NCBI GenBank assembly: GCA_958430865.1
Contig: CAUDNR010004395.1
Location: 28,344-52,249, forward strand
Origin: Entrophospora sp. SA101
Taxonomy: Eukaryota; Glomeromycota; Glomeromycetes; Entrophosporales; Entrophosporaceae
Length of the DNA: 23,906 nt
Direction: 5' to 3'
Shown here: positions 1-10,500 of the stretch, one piece after another
Numbering within the stretch: the stretch's first letter is position 1
Layout: every line of letters begins with the position of its first letter
Notes under the pieces: generated by a model
What the model was told of the DNA's origin: nothing
Database searches by the model: none
Seen by the model: the letters and a program-made list of their open reading frames with translations, nothing else
Made by a program: the position numbers and the translations under genes

Positions 1-434
1 TTTATTACATAATTTTGGCTACTTTTTCATTAAAAACAATATTTTACAAACCACCATTTTTTTTGAATCACACTGTATGCATCACTTACATTTCGAAAAA
101 TTGTCACGGAATGATAAAAGTAATTGGTTTTCACAAAAACTAGCAATTCATTAAACCAACAAGCATTGTTATAATATGTGTTTTAGGATCAAACGAACCT
201 GAAAATGAGACCATAATCATATAAATGTTTAAAAAACCACAATAGATGGCTGTTTTATGAGAATCTGAGGGTCAATAATACCTCTTTTACCTTTTTGTAC
301 TGATCCATGTGCAATTACATTCACATGCCTTGTAACTTGTTCTTCAGCAGATGGAAAAAAATATTTAATGTTGTGAGTTTTGTTTCATTATGTTCTTTAG
401 ACCAAAACATAAAACTCCTTTCTAAAGTTCACTT
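1..434. other. AT-rich intergenic stretch
   Basis: No convincing gene is visible. A short open frame on the plus strand at 307-519 has no recognisable motif, and it overlaps the far end of a broken minus-strand coding remnant, so it is probably chance. Nothing else stands out apart from A/T runs. Confidence 0.4.
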
Positions 435-1208
435 TCATCTTCGTTCTCAATGTATTTGTCAAAGTTTGCTAAATCACTCGTATTTAAGGATATTGAGTAA
501 TTTAGACCTCCGAAAATAAGATCCACAAATCCTAAACGATTCTGGGGTTCGGTTATCAAAAGTTCAGTAACCGTATGCAACACTTCCTCAGTTGTAGTAG
601 CCTGATCGCGATTTAAAGAATTTTATGAGTGTTTCTTTTAAAACGGCTATATCGGTCTTTGAAGATATCAGTGAATTGGCAGATTCTTTAGAGACGGTAT
701 CTGTCGGTTGTAGAAATCCATTATCATTTTTACAATTTCTTTGGACTTTTCGGTTAAAGTAGGATTTGGAGGTGGATTTCTTTTCTTCTCATTTGTGCTG
801 TCCATGATGTCTATATTTTCCCGCTTTTTCCCTGCTGATTTATTCATACCCACCACACCTTTGTTCCATATATCATTTGCATCATTAGACTTCATAAAAA
901 GCGAAAAACGATTCTGTTAAAATCGGAATGTACACACAGACAATTCCAACATGTATGTTTTAAAGTTTCTTTTGTTGTCGTAAAGTAAGGTGCCAACTCC
1001 TTTTCCAGAGTCAGTGGACCTCTCAAAGAAACCTGGGATGGCCAGATGCAGGGAACCACATCCCTATTGTGACTGGTGCGTAGGCAACAAGAGCAAAAGA
1101 GCCTGACAAAAATCCCCATAACAATTCCCTGGCCAGGCCGGATTTTTTTGAAGAGATTGAATATGGATTGAATTTATATTCAATTTCAGGCATTAAAACT
1201 AAATCCAA
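435..1208 (-). pseudogene. Frame-broken coding remnant, possibly from a BED-finger/hAT-like element
   Basis: Several overlapping minus-strand frames look protein-like but never join into one frame. The block nearest 1208 to 892 contains FCSCC followed by TLEKELAPYF, which loosely recalls the C-x2-C ... L-E-x-H-L-A-x-x-C layout of BED-type zinc fingers in fungal hAT transposases, with the His and last Cys lost. The next block (895-668) is basic and Asn/Lys/Pro-rich. After a frame change near 690-700 the text reads SANSLISSKTDIAVLKETL, then shifts again to a frame reading TTEEVLHTVTELLITEPQNR, which ends at an acidic tail and a stop near 437. At least two frame changes are needed, so this is at best a pseudogene. 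The BED/hAT idea is a guess from one short pattern; an unrelated gene remnant is equally possible. Confidence 0.25.
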
Positions 1209-2163
1209 ACTCTGGTGACATTGGGTTATTTTGATTTGTAGGTTTGTTGGTAAAGTTGGAAACTAAACAAACGTAAAAAAATCCTTTTTTTTTCAGTATT
1301 CTTTCATTGTTTCAAATTATTGTTTATTTTCTTGACTGTTAGTTAATGGGATATGTCGTCATCGATTTAAATGCGCTTCTTATTTGACTTTTTGGTTCAG
1401 TCACTAGCAAATCAATTTAATTAAAACTGGTCTTGGTTTCATTTTTTGCAGTTTCAATTGAACCATATGATTTATAATCGATATAATATACTATGTAACA
1501 ATTTCAAGTAATTTAATAAATTTAATTAATTCAAGCAATGTTAAAAAACCACTTGCGCGTTATTATTTGTAACACCAATCACTTTTGTCTGAAGGAATTT
1601 GAATGTCTGATGTATATATACTTTGATAACAATAATATGTCATTATACCGAATACTATGTCCTGCAAAAAATATTCCTGAATTTGTATCAAAAATAATAG
1701 ACGTTGTAGACTACACGTAATAAAACAGCAGATGCCTTATGCTTGACGGGTTATATTAGGTGATGTTTGGCTTTCCAACGCCAAGGATTGTTAAATTAAT
1801 GATCTAGCATTGTATGAACTTGCCAATCACTCAAAGGATTATCATTTGAGTCAACTTCGTTTTGGGAATTCTATTTCTCTCGTGGGGCGAAAAAAATAAG
1901 TATATAATAAGTCCAAAAAAGTAATTATTTTAAATTATTTTATTTACAAATCAAATTTTTTTTTTAAAAAAGTCTCATGAAAATAATGCAATTTTACTAT
2001 TACGTAAATATAGAGAGGCGGATTGAACGATGATGGATGACATAACAGAATTGTTTTAACGCCATGTGGGTGTGATTTTTAAGTTTGGGTAATTAAAAAT
2101 TAATTAAAAATCCTATTAACTTCTTCATTGAACCTCTATAAGCACAAGTCCTACATAGACAGC
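1209..2163. other. Intergenic DNA downstream of the Fanzor relic
   Basis: This AT-rich stretch holds no supported gene. A 60-codon plus-strand frame at 1538-1720 has no motif and unremarkable composition. The final hundred bases before 2164 lie immediately 3' of the Fanzor relic, where an associated guide RNA would be expected in a living element, but no strong stem could be recognised by eye. Confidence 0.4.
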
Positions 2164-3420
2164 TTACAACGAGGTGTTTCGGGTATAAGCCCCACGTCGC
2201 GAACCACTCTTGTTGTATTTCCGTAAATAGTAGTTAGTATACTTTAAAAGTATATTAAAGGCTCCATTTACATCTCTATCAATTGTGGAATTGCAAAATG
2301 TACATTTATAGGTCCTAGATTTTGTTTGATGATTCCACAACATCCACACTCACTTACTTGCAGGATTTATGGAGAAAATATTGACGAAAATGGTAATGTG
2401 CCACCAGTTCAACATTTGTCTCGCAGTTTTTGGATTGGGTTTTTCTAAAACTTTCATTTTGCAAATTTTCGATAACATTAAACCACAAGATTATGAATTT
2501 TCTTGCATGCATCAATGGAGCTTACATCTTTTGCGCTCATTTGTTTTTACCACGAATAGAATAGAATTTCCTTCATCTGTACTCTATCATAAGTGATCTG
2601 ATCTACTTTTTTGTTTTCCCATTTATAACCTTCACCATTTTGGGTTATATTCAGTCATGAGGGTCCCCACTCCTAGATCAAAAGAAATGATGCCAGCAGC
2701 CACCGAAAATTTAGGGCCTTAGTTATCAGCCTTAATTTCAATTGGCTCAAGTAGAATTCACCAAGATGATTTATGGTGAGGCGACAGTCATATTTTATTT
2801 CAGGTATTTTCTCAGTTGATTTAATGCCTTTTGAAGAATGAATAATCACCTTTTTATTCTTCACCAATCTATTGATCCAACGACAATTGGCTGTAATTGG
2901 TCTTTTTTAGATTAGGTTTTAATTTAAAAATTCATTTTTTTGCTGTAATACTTGAATTATAATCATTCAATAGGATCATCATCGTTGATGTTTCTCTAAT
3001 GAGTATCAAGAACTCATTTGAGATCAAGGTCTTTAATTGATATAATTTTCACACAAGTATTGGAATTTTTTTTATTTTGGTTTTTAGAAGATGATGAAGT
3101 TGAAGAAGCCACATTCTCATTTTTAGATGATGATGATAATGAAGCTGTAGAACTCTTGCATACGCCGTCTGGTAAAAGAGGGATACGATTTAATCCTAAG
3201 GTATTTATTGGTTTAATTGGATCAACTGTAACCCATGCATGAACCCCAAGAGTTAGTCTTTTTAAAAGACATCCCGTTGACTTTGGCACAGTGATTAGTC
3301 AACATCAGTTTGCAAGTTTTCATCCCAGAATGAAAGCTAAATCTTTTTACATTTGAAGGAGAGTTGGTTGTGATGATGAGTCACAATCAACTGGGGAAGA
3401 AAGATCACTTAAAATTCTTT
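2164..3420 (-). pseudogene. Fanzor (eukaryotic TnpB-like RNA-guided nuclease) pseudogene
   Basis: Fanzor proteins are eukaryotic relatives of transposon TnpB, with a split RuvC nuclease and a C-terminal zinc ribbon. Reading the minus strand from high to low coordinates, several protein blocks appear in the family order but in different frames. An N-terminal block at 3289-3014 (LLKRLTLGVHAWVTVDP, then Ser/Lys-rich) ends at a stop. Next comes IPEIKYDCRLTINHLGEFYL (within 2867-2730). After a frame change comes PKFSVAAGIISFDLGVGT (about 2711-2662), the RuvC-I strand with its Asp at 2679-2677, but with Leu and Gly where the family usually has D-P-G-V-R-T. Then follow NGEGYKWENKKVDQITYD, PKTARQMLNWW, and HYHFRQYFLHK in a new frame. 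The zinc ribbon has CGCC (2348-2334) in one frame and YKCTFC (2304-2293) in another. RuvC-III is DRDVNGAFNILLK, with its Asp codons at 2280-2272. The C-terminus ends in SRRGAYTRNTSL at the stop at 2164. There are at least five frame changes or stops. The region between HYHFRQYFLHK and the ribbon is too short to hold the RuvC-II Glu segment. It cannot encode an active nuclease. The 5' limit near 3420 is approximate. Confidence 0.85.
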
Positions 3421-3931
3421 TAATTAATTAATCAAATTAATAATTTTTTAAAAAATTTTGTTATTAAAAATGATTTGAGTTTGGTAAAAGATTTACATTG
3501 TCAATTACTACAACTATCACCACTCTTCAATCTCTTTCTGCTCGTTACAATAACGACTATATATAAAAATTATAAAATTCAAAACATAATTCAAAATAAA
3601 ATAATGAATGACGATGATAATACTAATAAAATTTAAACTGTTTTTTGTTAGAAATTTAAAAAAATAGCCGTGAGATTTATCCGCCTGTGACGTATTGCGG
3701 CATAATAATAATGGGTTTTTTTAATTCGGAAAAATATAAATTGAATTTTATTTACTGCGTAAGATTTATCTATCTGGTATTTGGTATCTTTATTTATAAA
3801 TCACAAAGTATAAACAACAAACAATTCAGCGCCATTATATAATATTATATAAATAATAATATAAATAATTTGTTTATAATAAAAAATGATAATTTTTTTT
3901 TCTTTAAAAAAATACCAAAATTAAAAAAAAA
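3421..3931. other. Intergenic region between the Fanzor relic and the membrane-protein gene
   Basis: This very A/T-rich stretch has no open frame of note. It must hold the promoter of the plus-strand gene starting at 3932, and the outer end of the Fanzor relic near 3420-3450 (TTAATTAATTAATC-type simple sequence). No terminal inverted repeat for the Fanzor element could be recognised by eye. Confidence 0.4.
3834..3862 (+). promoter_or_regulatory. Possible TATA-type element of the membrane-protein gene
   Basis: The stretch contains TATATAATATTATATAAATA about 75-100 bases before the ATG at 3932, a plausible place for a core promoter. The whole neighbourhood is A/T-rich, so a TATA-like string here carries little weight. 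Confidence 0.2.
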
Positions 3932-5313
3932 ATGGGGCTTGCTTGTAAAGTGTTTGTGGTGATAATTTCTGTTCTTGTATTTATAGCTGTAGCTCTTAGT
4001 TTTTTAAATGTTGAATTAAATATTCCAAAACAAACTTTTAACCGTTTAACCGGTTATCCAGTTTGGCATCCAGTAATTGATGGTAATTAATTATTTAATC
4101 TGATTTATATATATAATTTCTTTTATAATTTACAATTTTCTTTGAAATTTAGGATATGATCAGAGCCAACTTGATGCATTAAGTGTATTTGTCGAGGTGG
4201 TGATGGCAATCGGTGCATATATTGGATATCATACAATTAAAAATAAGCCGAAATCCAATAAATATTCGACAATATTTTATGAATACAATGATGGACACAG
4301 CAAACGTAAAAGACATAGAAATGACGAGTTATATTATTTGATAGTGATTTACATTATAACAACTATTGTTTCAGGCTTTACTTATGCGATATTTGATATT
4401 GGTAAATTATTTGGAATGGTTGCAGTAAATCACAATATATTAGAATATGTGTTGATAGTTTGGATACTATCAGGAGGAAAAATCAACTATTCAAAATGGT
4501 ATGCATTTTTCTTTATACATCTTTTGATCGTTGGTGCACTTACTATATTCTTAAAATGGCCTTATGATGCTATTGCCTTTAGAATTCAAGGTATGATTTG
4601 TGGCTTGGGCTTGGTGTTTGAAATTCCTACTTTTCCATTTAACCCATATAAATTATATAATTTTATAGGCTTGACACTTGATATATTATTATTTATTGAA
4701 CTTACAAGAACATATTTTACAACACTTCATAATTTAAAACAAAAAAATCGTATTGCATTGGTTGACGATGGTAATTATGAAGATGAAGAACGACAAAATC
4801 TTGAAAATCATAGTGATGATGACGATGATGATTATTATTATGATGATGATGATGATGATGATGATGATGCTACTAAATATAAATCATGTTTCCATCACCC
4901 AAATCAACTTTTGATCTTGGCGTTAGCATCGTTTATTCATGGATTGGGCAACACTATAAATACCTTTTATTATGCTCAACAAACTCCGTAAGTGGATTTA
5001 ATTGTTTTAAAAAGTTTTTTTTTTTGGTGATCAACTTTTTTAATTTAAATTTTCCTTGTCTTTCAAAAAATTATTTTTCAAATATAGTATCTTGTTGTTT
5101 CAATTTAGTTATTCTTTAGCATACGTATTGTATGCTTACTATATTTATGTTGATACTCGTATTCCAGCGTCACCATATTCCAAAAAAATAATTTATTTGC
5201 CAAATAATTCAAGTTATATAACTTTCGCAATTATTGTTCTCACACTTTCTTTCTCTCTCTTGGTTGTTAGAATTAGTGTACTAATTGAATCCAAACATGA
5301 TAACAGTGATTGA
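3932..5313 (+). CDS. Multi-pass membrane protein of unknown function, spliced
   Basis: The model has exons 3932-4082, 4153-4987 and 5109-5313, joined at GTAATT...TTTAG (4083-4152) and GTAAGT...TTTAG (4988-5108). Both joins keep frame and give 396 residues. The start is the first ATG of an open exon after an A-rich leader. Hydrophobic segments lie near residues 5-25, 60-80, 110-131, 142-158, 166-186, 223-239, 301-325, 331-346 and 363-388, so about nine membrane passes. A basic loop (KRKRHRND) lies near residues 100-108. A strongly acidic loop with long Asp runs lies near 252-269, encoded by a GAT microsatellite. Inside exon 2, bases 4591-4668 start GTATGA and end TTTATAG, are 78 nt and free of stops: either a fourth-exon intron (giving 370 residues) or coding sequence for residues 197-222. 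I do not recognise the family. It is plausibly a fungal-specific transporter- or receptor-like protein, but the sequence shows only that it is polytopic. Confidence 0.8.
4591..4668 (+). other. Possible in-frame, stop-free intron in the membrane-protein gene
   Basis: The segment follows CAAG, begins GTATGATT and ends ATTTTATAG before GC. It is 78 nt, the size of the neighbouring introns, and A/T-rich at its 3' end. Because it is a multiple of three with no stop, either splicing or retention gives an open protein. Retained, it would add 26 residues including a Gly/Leu/Phe/Pro-rich hydrophobic part. Confidence 0.5.
4812..4869 (+). repeat. GAT/GAC trinucleotide microsatellite coding for poly-Asp
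   Basis: Nearly uninterrupted GAT and GAC codons, broken by four TAT/ATT-type units that give Tyr residues, encode the acidic loop of the membrane protein. Being trinucleotide, length changes would keep frame. Confidence 0.9.
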
Positions 5314-6018
5314 TATCATTATTATTTAATCTTGTTTATTATTTAATCTTGTTTATTATTTATTTATTTATTATTTACTTATTTATTATTTTGCAATGTA
5401 TCATTACACAATAAATATCAATAAATAAATATCAATAAACAATTTCATTAGTTACCTATAAATTCACGTGATCTTTACAAAATCTCCTATAGTACATGTT
5501 TCGCTCAAACGGAGATTAATTAAACATACTCCATATGAGATGATTGAAATAAAATCAATAGATTAGACAACACTTTTTTTGTTATTTATTACGTAATGCT
5601 TTTTTTCGCATCATAATAGAAAATAAAATTATAATGTTTGAGTCAAATAGATTTAACGTGAATATTCCAAAGGACGCGCGCGTACCTTTAAAGAATTTAT
5701 CTAGTTTATCGTTTTTTTTTTTTTAATATTAATTATATACAAGTTACCCACTATACTTTTATAAATCCAACTTGAGCTTTGCCAATTTATGAGGGAATTG
5801 CCACTCTGACTGAATAAACAAGGTTTTTAAAGTCAGACGCTGCTGCATAAACTAAAACATATCGGCGGATTTTTCTATTGACGCAGATAGCATACATGAT
5901 CTACTGGGCAGTGTATAAAAGTTCAATGTGCGGAATTGTCGGTGCTAACTCTAACCAAACTTGGGAAATTATTTTCTGCATATGATCAGTTGATCAGCAA
6001 TTCTAATAAAGGTAAATC
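5314..6018. other. Intergenic, simple-sequence-rich
   Basis: No gene is supported. After the stop of the membrane-protein gene come tandem TTATT-type repeats with several AATAAA strings that could serve as polyadenylation signals. A short CpG-rich patch (GACGCGCGCGTAC, about 5672-5684) stands out against the A/T background. Confidence 0.4.
5321..5395. repeat. 17-bp tandem repeat decaying into TTATT repeats
   Basis: The unit ATTATTTAATCTTGTTT starts at 5321 and again at 5338, then a partial third unit at 5355 runs into TTTATTTATTATT simple sequence. It sits just after the stop of the membrane-protein gene, probably in its 3' UTR. Confidence 0.8.
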
Positions 6019-6129
6019 CATACACACATGTAAACTCGGTCATTTATTTATTATTATTATATTATCAAGTTACTTTAAACAATTAATTGCTGCGTCAGAC
6101 TGGGCTTATCGAGTTTACATGTGTGTATG
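6019..6129. repeat. Small palindromic element (MITE-like), copy 1
   Basis: The arms CATACACACATGTAAACTCG (6019-6038) and its exact reverse complement (6110-6129) enclose about 70 bases. The inner right part, TTACTTTAAACAATTAATTG then CTGCGTCAGACTGG, resembles sequence at 20757-20799, which has its own inverted arms. A perfect 20-bp inverted repeat plus a second diverged copy suggests a short non-autonomous DNA transposon. No flanking target-site duplication was confirmed. Confidence 0.6.
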
Positions 6130-6360
6130 TATAATAATAATAATAATAACAAATTGGTCAGCTTCAAAATACTAAAAAAGTTAGCCGGTTTTTGTTTATG
6201 GCTCAAGCTTCAAAACTTTGCTAGTTTTTTCTTAGACTAAAAATTGGCTGAGCCTTGCATTTTGAAAATTTCAAATCTTAAGAAATTGAGACATTAATAT
6301 GGGGTGGGTGTTCAATAGAAACAAAGGAATGTTGCCCAAAAATCAATGGTTACGTATTAC

Positions 6361-6444
6361 TTTACCGACAACACGCGGCGCGCCACTTTAGCATTTTATT
6401 AGTTGTTTGTCGGTAAAAGTCGGTAAAATGATTGTCGGTAAAAA
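6361..6444. repeat. GTCGGTAAAA repeat cluster with an inverted copy
   Basis: TTTACCGACAA (6361-6371) is the reverse complement of TTGTCGGTAAA (6406-6416). Further direct copies of GTCGGTAAAA follow near 6419 and 6435. The loop between contains the GC-rich string CGCGGCGCGCC, unusual here. Function unknown; an element end is one possibility. Confidence 0.5.
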
Positions 6445-6636
6445 TGAATGCCTCCCAAATCCAATTACATTTATGTGTAACTCATCACGAGGAACATTTT
6501 TTAGAAATTTCGAAAAATGGGGGATAACTACAGTGGTTGTTTTAAACATGTGGATATTTCAAAAATTTTACTTTTTATGGTTACCCTTTTTTCTAAAAAA
6601 GGAACCGGGAGTCTTGAAGATTTGTTCCTTCACTGG

Positions 6637-6831
6637 TTACAACTTCTGATCCAATAATTGAACTAACTGTTCTCGACCAGTACTGTAAAGTTTGTAAATA
6701 TTATTACTTTCAAGATGTTCGCCCGTTCTTTTTTTTTGTATAATTGCTGCAAAGTAAATAAATAATGGTTGGAAATTTGCTATAAAACAATCTACTAGCT
6801 CAGATTCTTTAAAATTAATTTCAACTTTCAC
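6637..6831 (-). other. Unassigned minus-strand open frame
   Basis: This 64-codon frame has a GTG, not ATG, at its upstream limit and a stop two codons further up, so it is not a complete gene. Its composition is reasonably protein-like (ESELVDCFIANFQPLFIYF). A possible acceptor (TTTAATTTAG) lies just upstream, so it could be a last exon or a remnant. No family recognised. Confidence 0.2.
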
Positions 6832-7596
6832 TCACTAAATTAAATATAGGTGCCAAACAGTAATTATGAAGCATATTTGATAGAAGTAAGAGTATGCTAA
6901 TTTCATATAGCTTGCATTGATGGAAATGAAAAAATCACATTTTTACATGATATGCTATATAGAAATTCAAAACATTCATAAACTGCTCGAGTTATTAACA
7001 AAAATTTTTTGATTGCTCTACTCTCTCAATTTTTTAGGAATTATTAATATTATGTATCTTATACTTTAACCATATATCTTAATAAGCAAACATTAGAACA
7101 GGTCTAGTTCTGCTTGTTCTCTAAGTGCTTGAAAAATAAATATAGGAATCTCGAGTTTATTATTATTGCAAGTTTCGCAAGTTGTTTCAACGCAAATCAT
7201 CGACATCGGAATAAGGAAGGGTTTCGTATTCTTGGGATGAAATTACCACCATGTACTGCCGATTCTATTGATGTGTTTTAAATAAATGATCGCATAAAAA
7301 TTACTTCTTTAAAGTATGTTGTATGGAAAACGTGTCATGTTGAGCTGACCCATACAGTAAATTCTGGCTGTTAACATAATAAATTTGAAAATTAATTAAT
7401 CTTGAATGATCTTTATTTTATTCAGATAATATACATATATAGTTAATTAATGACCTTTAAGAGAATAATTTAAAAAATAAAAATTGCACTTTAAGGTGAA
7501 TTACCAATCTAAAAAAAAATAATTTGCCGCATGGACTAATTATTTGATTACTATTATAATTAAAAGAATCAACATTAATTCTTCTAATTAATTAAT
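6832..7596. other. Intergenic region downstream of the PX-protein gene
   Basis: No open frame or motif of note is seen. The end next to 7597 should hold the 3' UTR of the minus-strand PX gene. Confidence 0.4.
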
Positions 7597-10500
7597 CTAA
7601 TTAACAGAGAATTTATTTAAACTTTCACTGACCAATTCAACAAAAGGTGATAATAATTTAGGTAAAACTTTTAAATCAGGAAATTTCATTTTAATATTTA
7701 ACTTTTCATCAATTAAATCATTTAGATCTTGATTTTTTAAAATAAGATTTTCTTCATTATCATCTAGTCCTTCACTTCCATCTATTAATCCATTACCTAT
7801 AATTCCATTACTAGTATTAATGTCACCCTCAATACTTTCATCATCGTCATCTATTACTTGATAAAATTCTTCTAAATAATCATCACTTCCGTCACTATCA
7901 CTACTACTACCACTATTACTGGTATTACTACTACCGCTACTGCCACTGTCGTCTTCAAAACTTTTATCATCACTATTATTCCTAAGAATGTTCTTTAATT
8001 TTAATAATCTTCGTTTCTTTTTTAATGTATTCCATAACATCAAATCATCTATTTCTTTAGTCAACGCTTTAATTTCATCTTCTTCTTCACTTAATACCTC
8101 ATCAATCAATTTATCCAAATCAAATCTATCATATATAGTGCCTCCTCTCATAAAATCTATAATTTTCTCAATCCAATTTAACATCGATTGAAACAGTCCT
8201 GATGTATCGTGTAAATAGATTGATTGAACAAAATTATAAAAGCTTGGTATGTGTCTATCAACTAATTGCATAAATGGTTGGATTATTGAATCAGAACTTG
8301 AAAATTTTGATGATGCCATTTTTGTTACTAGATACATGAGTGAAGGCGAGTTTTTTTTTTTGATATTAGAATAATCAATGTTAATCATTAATCATGTAAT
8401 TTAACCAATTAGTGAATTAGTTTACCTTTTTGATCTATTTGATCAACTAATATTATTAATTCATCTATAAATCCTGAAACATCTGTTAAAGAATCTCCAA
8501 TATTTGCTGCCTTTTCATTTTTTAAAAGGAAAAATTTTAATTTCATGAATGAATGAATTTGGATATATGTATATATAAATGTATAAAAGAGATTGATTAA
8601 TTGATTTTACTTTATATATTTTAGCCAATGGTTCATAGAATATCGCTATGATATCCTTTATTAAATCACCAGTAATTCCCTTAATAAAAATCAATCGTTA
8701 ATCATTAAATTTTTTAGAAATTCATAATAACATCATCAATTCAATTAAAATCTAAAAATTAGAAAATACCTGAAACAACAATTCAATCATAACTTCTTTA
8801 TCTCTTTGACGAATATAAATAAAAAACAATCTTTTCAATAAATAAATTAAATTGTTTTTATCTTTTTTCTTACGACGATATATTTTATTTTTATTTGAAT
8901 TATGATCCTTGTCATTATTGATACTTGGATGACGATCATTAATGTAATCGATCATTGCTTTCTCGATAAGACCTAATTGTTCCGAGGATAAGTTCGGTGA
9001 TATTATATCAGATTTTAAAATTGCTACAATCAATGTTGTTGAATCTATATTGTTGTTATTGTTGTTACCGTTATACAAAAAAATATAAAATTAATCAATG
9101 ATTGATTGATTGACTATTTAATAAAAACAATTGAAATTATTATTATTTAGTATACTAACGTGCAGCCGAAACATCTTTTTTGATGGATTTTTGAGTATCG
9201 GATGAAGCATAAACAAAATTTCGTAATTTTTCACATATTTCAGGATCATTAATGGACTCTTCTACAATTTTCATATCATTGTTAAGTGTTTTTATCTCTT
9301 CATATAAATTCGCAGATAACATCCTAATAATCGTTCATAAAGGTTAATTAATTTGCCACAACTACAAATCAAAGAAAAAAGAAAGAGGTAAATTTAAAAA
9401 AAAGAATTTATAAAACAAACAATACCTTTGTATTAAACTTTTTTGGCCAAATGGCTGTGCCAAGAAAATATCCATGATAGATCTTAGTATACCAACAGGA
9501 TTAGAAATTTTCATTACAGTTTTCATTAATCGATATGGCATCAGGTTGTGTGTACGTTTTAATTGTGAAAATGTTTCACTGCTATTATCTGATCCAATAA
9601 ATAATGAATATAATGTTGAAGCAAAACTATAAAATATTGTCATTACTCAAAAAATTAGTATCAGTGGAGGATTATATTAATTTCTGATAATGTTATTAAA
9701 ATCATTGTTATAAAAACCTAATTTCACCATATTCAATAATTTTTTGATAAGTAAAGGGTAAATCTGTTATTTTTTTGCTTTCTTGAACTGTCTGCAAAAC
9801 CTTTGATAATCCTCCTAAAAATAATAATTATAATAATCATAATAATCATTAATAATGAATGGCATTATAATTATATATCCTTTAATGAATAAAAAAAAAA
9901 CCCCCAAATATTTATTTACCAGACTTGAACAATTCTTCTTTAAATTCCAAAACTTGCTGCTCCAATTCTTTTGTTCTTTTTTCAGCTTCCTTATTAAACA
10001 ATTTTTGTTGTTGTTCTCTAAATTTATCCAACTCTTTATGTTTTTCGGCTTCCTTTAACTCTTCACTAGTTAGTTGTATTGGTTTTTCAGTTATAAATAA
10101 TCTAAACACTTTTGATCTAGCAATTTCTTTAATTGATACTAATGTAATCAAGTGTCCACGTAAATTTTGACGATTTTTTTCAGATTCATAATCAATATTG
10201 TTTGAAAAATTTTTTTTGTTTAATGATGCTTTTTTTTGAATTTTATATTTTGATGGTGCCGGTGGAACATTAATCGATGGGAATGATTCTTTCAACTAAA
10301 AAAGATAATAATAATTAAAAAAAATCTTTTTTTAACTAATGTTCATGTTATATATATATTTACGTGTACATTTACACAAATAAATATATAAATATAATGT
10401 GATGGTGTACAATAAATAGACTTACTTTCATGGTTAAAATTTTAAATTCTTTAAAACTTCTTGCAACAATTTGAGTTTCATCGGTGTTTAAACGTTTTGA

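Noticed and set aside
3018..3242. Plus-strand frame with an acidic DDDD stretch
   Set aside because: It is antisense to the N-terminal block of the Fanzor relic, whose Ser-rich run on the minus strand explains the Asp/Glu run here.
4886..5119. Plus-strand frame overlapping the end of exon 2 of the membrane protein
   Set aside because: It runs through the third intron in the wrong phase and has no motif.
5056..5313. Separate small protein starting at ATG 5056
   Set aside because: The ATG lies inside the intron 4988-5108; the frame from 5109 onward is the in-phase last exon of the membrane protein.
7988..8191. Plus-strand frame of 67 codons
   Set aside because: It is antisense to the last exon of the PX gene, which has clear domain similarity on the other strand.
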